Below, piece by piece: positions 16,969 to 24,185 of a stretch of 32,890 nt of DNA (the first letter of the stretch is position 1; each line of letters begins with the position of its first letter). Below the pieces are notes generated by a model, which did not search any database, was not told the origin of the DNA, and worked only from the letters and a program-made list of their open reading frames with translations. Both the position numbers and the translations under genes were made by a program. Origin of the DNA: Campylobacterales bacterium (lineage in GTDB: Bacteria; Campylobacterota; Campylobacteria; Campylobacterales; QNZT01); the NCBI GenBank assembly GCA_027056215.1, contig JALULO010000143.1:1-32890 (forward strand), given 5' to 3'.

Positions 16969-17176
16969 TCATTCTCATTTCATGTTTGATACTGTGATAA
17001 ATCATATTATTTTACAATTGTTAACGTGTTTTATCGCTTTTGCATACACAAATATTTTGCTCTATAGTTCGTATCAAGTTTATATTTTTAATCTCATCTA
17101 AAACACTTAAGTATCCCAGATAGTTAAAAAAGAACCTAGGAAATGTATGCTGTATCTTAGAAGGTGCGCGATTATA
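16969..17176 (-). promoter_or_regulatory. Promoter (-10 at 17171-17176) and long leader of the helicase-dapD operon
   Basis: The intergenic stretch of 257 bases contains one perfect minus-strand -10 box, TATAAT (17176-17171), predicting a start near 17164. No good -35 is visible. The resulting leader of about 195 nt is AT-rich, has no long ORF and contains imperfect complementary arms (gcgataaa near 17035 and tttatcac near 16996). It may be a regulatory leader for cold or helicase autocontrol. A -10-like stretch nearer the ATG (around 17004-17010) could be a second promoter. The remainder, 17177-17225, is AT-rich and follows the LRR gene's stop. Confidence 0.45.
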
Positions 17177-17225
17177 TCTAAATTTTTATGAAATTCATAC
17201 TAATTTAATCTTAATTTTTAAATTA

Positions 17226-18689
17226 TTATTTTTGAAAGACTTTTTTAAATGAAAACCTATTTTTACTTCGTAATAACGCCAGCTTCTCTTTACACTCTAA
17301 ATAGTATTGACCATTAGGGAAATGGTACAAATACGATTCATAGGCTGCGATTGTATTATGTTCACAAGCTTCATACCATACTTTATTATCATGCACTTTT
17401 ACATGTTGTTCACGAATGATAGTATCTATCATTTTGATCGCTTCTTGTTGAAATAGACCACTAGGATAGCTACTAAGATAATTTTCAAAAGATTCTTTGG
17501 TATGCTGCATTTTAGCTTTCATCCAAAACATAGTCTCTTTTTCAATAGCTTGTCGTACAGTGAGTATACCTTTGTAAGAGGGATCATCTAAATTGTGTAA
17601 ATATGATAGCGAATCGGGTACGGAGGTCAGATTGTTTTTATCAATCAGTAAGACTTTTAAGGTATGCATATTTCCTATGCTCTCTGGTAAACTTATGAGC
17701 TTATTGTTACCCACGTCTAACTTAACCAAATGTTGCAATTGGCTGATATTTTGAGGCAATGTTGAGAGTCGATTCCATCGAGCCACTAATAATTCAAGAT
17801 TTTCAAACTCTTCGATCCATGAAGGTAACTGCGTCAACGAATTTCCCAAAAGTGTCAATCTTTTAAGAGATTTCAATCCTCTTAGTGACTCAGGCAAATG
17901 ATCAAAAGCATTATAGCTGATATTTAAACTCTCCAACTGTGTTAAATTTCCTATAGAATCAGGTAATTGACTCAAAGCATTATTGTCTATTGTCAACTCT
18001 TTAAGATCAGATAGGTTTCCAATCCATTCAGGTAATTTTTTCAATGGATTATTGCTAATTTTTAACTTCTTTATAGAGGTAAGATTCTGCATCCACATAG
18101 GTAAAGTATCAAGATTGTTGTTACTAATATATAATGCATCTAGGTTTTTGAGATTTTCTATCGTCGAGGGGAAAAATATCAATCTATTATTACTGATATA
18201 AAACTCTTTTAAATTTATAAGTTTACTCATCGATTGGGGTATATTTCTTAATTTATTGGAGCCAAGATCAAGCTTTGTCAATTTCTCTAAATCACCAATC
18301 CACTCAGGTAACTGTGACAATGTGTTCTTATAAAGACTAAGTTCTTCTAAGTTTTCTAAGTTTTGAATCCATGTAGGTACAACTTCTAGCATATTTGAAC
18401 CCAAATCAAGAGAAATCAGGTTTTTTAACTCCCCTAAGACTTCCGGCAAATAAGTTAATTCACAATTAGATAAATCTAACTTTTTAAGCGTTCCGAGTGC
18501 ATATAAATCCCTTGGTAAACGTCTCTCTGCTATATGATGTTTATCTGCCCAGATCATTAACTGTTTGATATTATTAGAAATTGTGGCAGGTGTTGATTTA
18601 TGAGAAAGTACCTTTTGAATATTATCAAGATATACATCATAATTGTCAAACCTTTCTAATAACTGAATATATGTTTTTTCAATTGTCAT
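17226..18689 (-). CDS. Leucine-rich repeat protein with 13 LRRs and two C-terminal helical repeats
   Basis: A 487-residue protein without signal peptide or membrane helix, so probably cytoplasmic. Residues 1-70 are helical, ending in WADKHHIAERRLPRDL. Residues 71-369 are 13 uninterrupted 23-residue leucine-rich repeats of the form LxxLxLxxNxLxxLPxxIxxL, a curved protein-binding surface. Residues 389-424 and 438-473 are two copies, 49 residues apart, of a W-x-x-A-x(5)-T-x(4)-[YF]-x-x-YL-x-x-[YF]P-x-G-x-[YF] unit, a helical repeat known from varied bacterial signalling and enzyme proteins. The ATG touches the stop of the FtsK-like gene (TAA ATG) and has a gaggat ribosome site. Function is unknown; a scaffold for the partner gene's product is the simplest inference. 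Confidence 0.88.
   Translation of the reverse strand: MTIEKTYIQLLERFDNYDVYLDNIQKVLSHKSTPATISNNIKQLMIWADKHHIAERRLPRDLYALGTLKKLDLSNCELTYLPEVLGELKNLISLDLGSNMLEVVPTWIQNLENLEELSLYKNTLSQLPEWIGDLEKLTKLDLGSNKLRNIPQSMSKLINLKEFYISNNRLIFFPSTIENLKNLDALYISNNNLDTLPMWMQNLTSIKKLKISNNPLKKLPEWIGNLSDLKELTIDNNALSQLPDSIGNLTQLESLNISYNAFDHLPESLRGLKSLKRLTLLGNSLTQLPSWIEEFENLELLVARWNRLSTLPQNISQLQHLVKLDVGNNKLISLPESIGNMHTLKVLLIDKNNLTSVPDSLSYLHNLDDPSYKGILTVRQAIEKETMFWMKAKMQHTKESFENYLSSYPSGLFQQEAIKMIDTIIREQHVKVHDNKVWYEACEHNTIAAYESYLYHFPNGQYYLECKEKLALLRSKNRFSFKKVFQK
17583..18479 (-). repeat. 13 imperfect 69-bp tandem units coding the LRR array
   Basis: This stretch encodes LRR units 1-13 (residues 71-369), each exactly 23 codons with no insertions. 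Nucleotide identity between units is moderate rather than near-identical, so the array looks old and stable and not recently expanded. Confidence 0.85.
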
Positions 18690-19472
18690 TTACACATCCT
18701 CTGTCATAGGTTCTTTTAATGCAATCTTCTCAGATTGGTATTGCATCTTTTTTGTTAAATCTTTGACTATGCTCTCTTTATTGTCATTAACATATTCAAA
18801 ACGATACTGGCGAGTACTCTCATAAAAAGAAAATAATGTTTCAGAGAAAATAGCTTCTGTTTTTCTAAATCGTATGGCTGGAAATCTATGCATAAAATAT
18901 TGTACTACATTAGGTTGTGTTTCGATCATCTCCTCTGATGCAAAAACAATTGTATAAAACCCCGCATCATAAGCAGCATCAAAAAACTCTTTCATTCTTT
19001 TTGTCAAAGAGCTATCTTCCGGAAAATGATCCAGATGTATAAGCAGTAAATCGTATGGCTCTTTTTGCTCTGTATTTTGATTGTATTGACTGAGGGTTTT
19101 TTGATCCGAAGATAAAAGATCATGATAACGATGTAAAAGTGTTTTTTCAAGCTTGTTAAAATCCAAAATCGCATCTTCTAACGTCAAAGAGATATGATAC
19201 ACATCGTGCTCTTTAAATTCTGAAAGATAGGCAAAACGTTTTTTATAACTAAAATCAAATACATGCATATTTAATCCTGTATCAGAGGTGACTTCGCATA
19301 ATTTCAAAGCAACATTTTCTATAAAATTATTTGCATCAGACTCACTTTGTTCATCAAAGATTACACTAAATCCGCCTTTATTTGCCGATAATAGTAATGG
19401 TAATGCTATATGATCATCTAATAAATCACCAATATAAATACCCCATGGGAATGCATACTTCTTTTCTGCCAT
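18690..19472 (-). CDS. FtsK/SpoIIIE-like protein lacking a P-loop
   Basis: A 260-residue soluble protein. I chose ATG 19472; an upstream TTG at 19481 would lie only 2 bases from the aggag ribosome site, while the ATG has an 11-base gap. The order of elements follows the FtsK/HerA ATPase core: FPWGIYIGDLL (8-18), then the strand and turn where Walker A should be (GFSVIFDEQSESDANN, 34-49), then MHVFDFSYKKRFAYLSEF (69-86), the 'L-x-x-L-E-x(4)-R-Y-x-x-L' helix (LEKTLLHRYHDLL, 108-120) with a following YNQ, and a Walker-B-like strand YDLLLIHLDHFPED (140-153). The GKS/T is replaced by SDA, so ATP hydrolysis is unlikely. It sits directly before the LRR gene in a two-gene unit. The FtsK relationship is my fold-level inference, not a database hit. 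Confidence 0.6.
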   Translation of the reverse strand: MAEKKYAFPWGIYIGDLLDDHIALPLLLSANKGGFSVIFDEQSESDANNFIENVALKLCEVTSDTGLNMHVFDFSYKKRFAYLSEFKEHDVYHISLTLEDAILDFNKLEKTLLHRYHDLLSSDQKTLSQYNQNTEQKEPYDLLLIHLDHFPEDSSLTKRMKEFFDAAYDAGFYTIVFASEEMIETQPNVVQYFMHRFPAIRFRKTEAIFSETLFSFYESTRQYRFEYVNDNKESIVKDLTKKMQYQSEKIALKEPMTEDV

Positions 19473-19554
19473 CTTAACCAATTCTCCTTGCCTATAAAAA
19501 TAGAATAGTACGTTTAAATCGGCATTTCAGAAAAATTTTAAATAGCTAAAATAT

Positions 19555-20442
19555 CTAATGGGTTAAAAGATCTTTAAGACTTTGTTGTACATCTTTTCCT
19601 TCTAAGATAAGATAAATTTCTTGTGCGATTGGTGTATATATCTTCTCTTTTTGGACAATATTGTAAACAGCTTTAGTGGTATACACACCCTCTGCTACTT
19701 CACCAAGCTCTTCTAAGATTGTATCGAGATCTTTATGCGCCGCCAAACCAAGTCCAACTCTGTAGTTTCTTGACAGTACACTTGTTGCTGTCAAAAAAAG
19801 ATCACCTGCACCACTTAAACCCAAAAAAGTATCTTTTTTTGCACCAAAATGTGCACCAAAACGTGTCATCTCAACCAAGCCTCTGGCAATAAGCGAAGCT
19901 CTGGCATTGTTTCCAAGTTGCAAGCCATCACAAATACCACTGGCTATGGCTATAATATTTTTGTAGGCACCACTGATCTCCGCACCTACGGTATCAGAAG
20001 AAACGTAACTTTTTATAAAAGAGGGAAAAAAAGTTGCATATTGGTCTGCAAGTGTCTTATTTCCAGAACTAACCACTATAGCTGTTGGCAAAGATTGTAT
20101 CACCTCGGCAGCAAAAGAAGGGCCTGAAACAAACGCAAGATTTTCACGGGGGATAAACTCTTCAAAAACTTCATTTAAAAATTTTCCTGTAGCAATCTCT
20201 ATACCTTTTGATGCGATCAAAAACTTTTGCCCTGTAAATTGCAGTTGCTGTTCCAACCAAACTCTGGCATTTTGTGCTGATATCGCAAATACCAGATACT
20301 CAAGCTTTTGAATCTCCTCCATAGAAATAAAATTTGGCAATGCTTTTGTATGTCGTGAACTATAATAAACTTCATGATTTTGGCTAAATGCAAAGCCCAA
20401 AGCTTGCCCCCATTTTCCTGCACCGATTATACCTATCTTCAT
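19555..20442 (-). CDS. gpsA: NAD(P)H-dependent glycerol-3-phosphate dehydrogenase
   Basis: A 295-residue cytoplasmic enzyme reducing dihydroxyacetone phosphate to sn-glycerol-3-phosphate, the backbone for phospholipids. It has the Rossmann glycine motif GIIGAGKWGQALG (3-15), the block LIASKGIE, VSGPSFAAEV, the catalytic-lysine region GAYKNIIAIASGICDGL and LSGAGDLFLTATS. It is somewhat shorter than the roughly 330-residue E. coli form but complete. It overlaps the RCK protein gene upstream by 4 bases (ATGA). It is the last gene of the gatB-channel-RCK-gpsA unit. Confidence 0.95.
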   Translation of the reverse strand: MKIGIIGAGKWGQALGFAFSQNHEVYYSSRHTKALPNFISMEEIQKLEYLVFAISAQNARVWLEQQLQFTGQKFLIASKGIEIATGKFLNEVFEEFIPRENLAFVSGPSFAAEVIQSLPTAIVVSSGNKTLADQYATFFPSFIKSYVSSDTVGAEISGAYKNIIAIASGICDGLQLGNNARASLIARGLVEMTRFGAHFGAKKDTFLGLSGAGDLFLTATSVLSRNYRVGLGLAAHKDLDTILEELGEVAEGVYTTKAVYNIVQKEKIYTPIAQEIYLILEGKDVQQSLKDLLTH

Positions 20443-21131
20443 GTGTATAGATCCTTTTTAAATTTTTCTATATTTTTTTCTTCTCCAATGATAACTAAAA
20501 TATCTCCTGCCTGAATTTTTCGACGTATCTTATAAGTATGAAATCTAAAACGAGATGTTCTTTTAGCACCTTGGATTCCCAATACCATCAAATCATAATT
20601 GGCTTCGATATGCGCATTAAACAGTGGAACGTTGATTAAAGAAGAGTTTTCAGGAATACTGAGTTCCACAATCTTAATCTGATTTTTTTGAAAAAGCATT
20701 TCATCTAAAATCCTATACACAACAGGCTTTTTTATCAATCTATATATTCGGTTTGCCCCTACGGTATAAGGATTGATATTTTTATTTGCTCCTGCAAGTA
20801 ACATCTTCTGCTCTTCTGCTTCATCAGCTGCTAAAGAGAGGATAAAGAGGGAAGCATCAAGTGCTCTTGCACTCAATGTTACAAAAAGATTTCTATTAGC
20901 ATCCTCGCTCACACAAAATAGTGCTTTTGTTCCTTTTGTGATACCATACTTGATCAACTCATCATCATTGTTATAATTGATATAATAGGCATCATATCCA
21001 TCTGCAATAGCGACATCTGTCATCTCTTGTTTTGTTGTTAATATGACAAATGGTTTATCATTTTTCTGTAACAAACAAGCAATCTCTTTTGCACTTTTAG
21101 AGTATCCAAATAGTATTATTTCATGCATCAT
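20439..21131 (-). CDS. Free-standing RCK/TrkA-type protein with degenerate nucleotide motif
   Basis: A 230-residue soluble protein with the TrkA_N (about 1-135) plus TrkA_C (about 150-230) order of RCK domains that gate K+ channels and transporters. The nucleotide loop reads LFGYSKSAKEIA instead of the G-x-G-x-x-G of working RCK domains, so NAD(H)/ATP binding is probably lost or altered. The rest resembles the RCK of the upstream channel (an A-x-[DN] segment, AGANKNINPY, ILDEMLFQ). The channel stop overlaps its start (TAATGATG). Of the two tandem ATGs the second (21128) is better spaced from the gaagg ribosome site. I infer an accessory gating subunit of the neighbouring channel. Confidence 0.82.
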   Translation of the reverse strand: MMHEIILFGYSKSAKEIACLLQKNDKPFVILTTKQEMTDVAIADGYDAYYINYNNDDELIKYGITKGTKALFCVSEDANRNLFVTLSARALDASLFILSLAADEAEEQKMLLAGANKNINPYTVGANRIYRLIKKPVVYRILDEMLFQKNQIKIVELSIPENSSLINVPLFNAHIEANYDLMVLGIQGAKRTSRFRFHTYKIRRKIQAGDILVIIGEEKNIEKFKKDLYT

Positions 21132-22681
21132 TAGCCTTCATGCAGATGTAATTTAAATGCTGAGATATCCTCAATAGCACCAATCAGTAATAATATATCT
21201 TCACTCATGATAGTAAAATTATCTTTTCGAGGATGGAAATAAAACTTATTTTTCTCACTCTGACGTACAACACCCAGTAACTTAAGTCGATATTTTTTGA
21301 TACCAATACGTTTTAATGTTGCTCCATCAATATCCATCTCTCTGGTGATCTCAACTTCTTCGATAAGAGGTTCTATATATTCATGGAGTATTTCATCTAT
21401 CGCACTAAACGCAACAGGCTGACCTAGATGTTCATATGCAGCGATAGCTGCTGATTCATAAGGGAAGACAACATCTTTTGCACCTGCAATATGTAATTTT
21501 TCTCTAGCATTAATCTCAACAGCTCGTGAAAAAATCGTAATTTCAGGATATGTAGTTTTAACAGATAAGATGATCGAAAGATTGGTAGCATCATTATTAG
21601 TTAAAGCAACGATATAGTTAACCCTGTTTTCCATACGAAGCGACTTTAACAATCCTAAATCACTAGCATCGGCATGTAAAGCTAAAAAACCTTTTTGCTG
21701 TGCCTCAAAACATTCATCTTTATTTTGATCAATCAGTACAACATTTTCACCACTAAGTTGCAATTCAGCACTTAATACTTTCCCCATCTTTCCATATCCA
21801 CAAACCACGATAAATGATTTAAGTTTACCGATTTCATTAAATATCTGATTTGTTTTAATAATCTCCATTTTTTCAGTCATCGAGGTAGTAATAATAGAAG
21901 TCATAAAAGAGATAGAAGTAATACCTCCTATAATCAAAAAAATCGTTACAAAACGACCCTCAACAGTAACCGGAGATATATCACCAAAGCCAACTGTAGT
22001 GATTGTCACAACAGCCCAGTAAATAGCATCATAAAAACTATTAATATTGGGATTTGCCCCTGTTCCTTCAAAGATATAAATAACAGTAGAAGCAAAAAAT
22101 ACCATAAATGCAAAAAGGATGATCAAGCTAAAAAACTCAAAACGTTTTTCAACAAAAACTCTCAGCAGATCATTGATATTTTCAGTATAGCGAAATACTT
22201 TAAAAAGCCTGAACAATAATAAAAATCGTAAAAAACGTAAAAATCTAAAAGATGGTAAAATTGCCAGTAAATCGATAATAGACATAGGAGAAATAATAAA
22301 TTTAAACTTATGTAAGAATGCAGATTTACATAATTGCCATACATTTAAATTTATCTTTTTATATTCAGCATTTTCTTGTGTCTGAATGATATCTAAATGT
22401 GCATCACTAACCACCCATAAACGTGCCAACCACTCCAATGCAAATACTAAAACAGCAAATGCTTCATAAATATAGACCCATAAAGGTAATGTGTTTTTAA
22501 TCTCTAAAATCAAGATCATAATACTGCTCAAAACCAAAAAAATCATTGTATAATCAAAGTATTTTTTTTCTATGGCACTGCTGTCATTTAAAACTGTATT
22601 AACTCTTTTTTTCAGATATTTATACTTTTTTGAGGCTGCCAACTTATAAGCATATGCCAGTAGCCTCTCTTTTAGTATCAT
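21131..22681 (-). CDS. Six-helix potassium channel with S4-type sensor and RCK domain
   Basis: A 516-residue inner-membrane channel. A helix with arginine or lysine at nearly every third residue (R146, R149, R152, R158, K161, R164) is a full S4-like voltage sensor. The pore loop TITTVGFGD (227-234) carries the K+ filter GFG. After the inner helix (about 243-265), an RCK domain starts at 288 with the intact nucleotide loop GYGKMG (295-300), then a D of VVLIDQ, and a TrkA_C domain at about 430-516. It should form a tetramer that passes K+ under control of voltage and a cytosolic ligand. H. pylori has a related channel (HpKchA), from memory. It sits between gatB (1-base gap) and the RCK paralogue (1-base overlap). 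Confidence 0.92.
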   Translation of the reverse strand: MILKERLLAYAYKLAASKKYKYLKKRVNTVLNDSSAIEKKYFDYTMIFLVLSSIMILILEIKNTLPLWVYIYEAFAVLVFALEWLARLWVVSDAHLDIIQTQENAEYKKINLNVWQLCKSAFLHKFKFIISPMSIIDLLAILPSFRFLRFLRFLLLFRLFKVFRYTENINDLLRVFVEKRFEFFSLIILFAFMVFFASTVIYIFEGTGANPNINSFYDAIYWAVVTITTVGFGDISPVTVEGRFVTIFLIIGGITSISFMTSIITTSMTEKMEIIKTNQIFNEIGKLKSFIVVCGYGKMGKVLSAELQLSGENVVLIDQNKDECFEAQQKGFLALHADASDLGLLKSLRMENRVNYIVALTNNDATNLSIILSVKTTYPEITIFSRAVEINAREKLHIAGAKDVVFPYESAAIAAYEHLGQPVAFSAIDEILHEYIEPLIEEVEITREMDIDGATLKRIGIKKYRLKLLGVVRQSEKNKFYFHPRKDNFTIMSEDILLLIGAIEDISAFKLHLHEG

Positions 22682-22682
22682 G

Positions 22683-24110
22683 TTAGCTAGATAACTTCTC
22701 TTTTATAAGTTTATTGACTAATCCTGGATTTGCAGTTCCTTTACTGGCTTTCATCACTTGTCCAACAAAAAATCCAAATAATTTATCTTTTCCACTTCTG
22801 TATTGCTCTACTTTATCTTCATTGGCATTTAAGATTTCATCAATCATACTCAGTAAAGCACCTTCATCACTAACTTGTTTAAGACCAAGCTCTTCAATCA
22901 CGACATCGACTTCTTTATCGTGTTCCATCAGATAATCTAGCACTTCTTTGGCTGCTTTACCACTAATACTATTATCTTCAATACGTTTTACAACAGTTGC
23001 AAGTTTCACAGCATCAACCGGAGAAGTTGTAATTGTCATACCACCTTTTAAACGTCCTTGTAACTCAACTGTAAGCCATGATACAGCATTTTTAGCACTA
23101 GCTCCCTCACTAATCATCGCTTCAAAATAGTGCGCCATATCAGCAGAAGAAGTAATGACTGCTGCATCATAAGATTTAATCCCATGTTTTTCTATCAATC
23201 TTGCCTTTTTCTCATCAGGTAGTTCAGGAATCTTTTTCCCCTCTTCCATCATTGTATCGGTTAAGATTACAGGAAGCAAATCAGGATCTGGGAAGTAACG
23301 ATACTCTGCACTATCTTCTTTACCACGCATACTTTTGGTTTCACCTGTGAGAGTATTAAAAAGTCTTGTTTCCTGATAAACTTCATCATCATAGATATCA
23401 TCTTCCCAAGCATCACACTGTCTCTCAAATTCATACTCTATCGCCTTTTGGATAAAACGAAATGAGTTCATGTTCTTGATCTCGACTCTGGTATAAAGTT
23501 TCTCATCGCCTTTTGGACGGATAGAAATATTAACATCACATCTAAAAGATCCCTCCTGCATATTGGCATCACTGATATCAAGATAACGTACGATTGCGTG
23601 TAACTTTTTAAGATATAAAATTGCCTCTTGTGCACTACGCATATCAGGTTCACTGACAATCTCAAGTAGTGGTGTTCCTGCACGATTTAAATCAACATGA
23701 CTCACATCTCCATGATGAATACTTTTACCAGCATCCTCTTCAAGATGCGCTCTTGTAATACCTATCTTTTTTGATGAACCATCTTCAAAATCGATATATA
23801 ACTCCCCACCTTCAACGATAGGAATCTCAAATTGACTGATTTGATACCCTTTTGGTAGATCAGGATAAAAATAATTTTTACGATTAAAAATAGACTTTTT
23901 ATGTACCATAGCGTTGACAGAATTACCAAAGAAAATCGCTTTTTTAACAGCTTCCACATTTAAAACAGGAAGTGCTCCGGGAAGCGCTAGGCAAACTGGA
24001 CAAACATTGGTATTGGGTGCTTCGCCAAAAGAGGTTGCACAAGAACAGAAAATTTTTGTTTTTGTATTGAGTTGGATGTGTACTTCTAATCCAATCACCA
24101 TTTCAAACAT
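22683..24110 (-). CDS. gatB: Aspartyl/glutamyl-tRNA amidotransferase subunit B
   Basis: A 475-residue cytoplasmic subunit of GatCAB, which turns Asp-tRNA(Asn) and Glu-tRNA(Gln) into the correct amidated tRNAs. The N terminus VIGLEVHIQLNT, the zinc-type cysteines FCSCA and VCPVCL, LPKGYQISQ, and the catalytic-domain phrases EDAGKS and DLNRAGTPLLEIVSEPD are all GatB hallmarks. The C-terminal YqeY-like tail (VGQVMKASKGTANPGLVNKL) is complete. The ATG follows an aaagg ribosome site. It is the first gene of the unit that continues into the K+ channel. Confidence 0.97.
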   Translation of the reverse strand: MFEMVIGLEVHIQLNTKTKIFCSCATSFGEAPNTNVCPVCLALPGALPVLNVEAVKKAIFFGNSVNAMVHKKSIFNRKNYFYPDLPKGYQISQFEIPIVEGGELYIDFEDGSSKKIGITRAHLEEDAGKSIHHGDVSHVDLNRAGTPLLEIVSEPDMRSAQEAILYLKKLHAIVRYLDISDANMQEGSFRCDVNISIRPKGDEKLYTRVEIKNMNSFRFIQKAIEYEFERQCDAWEDDIYDDEVYQETRLFNTLTGETKSMRGKEDSAEYRYFPDPDLLPVILTDTMMEEGKKIPELPDEKKARLIEKHGIKSYDAAVITSSADMAHYFEAMISEGASAKNAVSWLTVELQGRLKGGMTITTSPVDAVKLATVVKRIEDNSISGKAAKEVLDYLMEHDKEVDVVIEELGLKQVSDEGALLSMIDEILNANEDKVEQYRSGKDKLFGFFVGQVMKASKGTANPGLVNKLIKEKLSS

Positions 24111-24164
24111 AGATAACCTTTTATAGTAAATATAGTTCTATTTTACAATGTATTGGCTTAATGG

Positions 24165-24170
24165 ATTATA
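24165..24170 (-). promoter_or_regulatory. Candidate -10 box for the gatB operon
   Basis: A minus-strand TATAAT lies 55 bases upstream of the gatB ATG, in the 75-base gap after the diguanylate cyclase gene. It predicts a start near 24158. No clear -35 is visible. Confidence 0.45.
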
Positions 24171-24185
24171 TTTATCTGAATCAGT

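Noticed and set aside
17583..18479. Regular 69-bp repetition considered as a CRISPR-like or satellite array
   Set aside because: The period equals 23 codons, stays in frame and encodes leucine-rich repeats; the units differ too much for a CRISPR array and there are no spacers.
18690..19472. Possibility that the cassette is a STAND/NLR-type defence system
   Set aside because: There is an LRR array but no NACHT/NB-ARC ATPase, P-loop, nuclease, TIR or protease domain in either gene, so the comparison rests on LRRs alone.
19482..19554. Promoter for the FtsK-like/LRR unit (tactat or tattct near 19502-19510)
   Set aside because: Only four of six -10 bases match and no -35 is visible, so I could not place a promoter with confidence, though one is expected here or further upstream in the gpsA unit.
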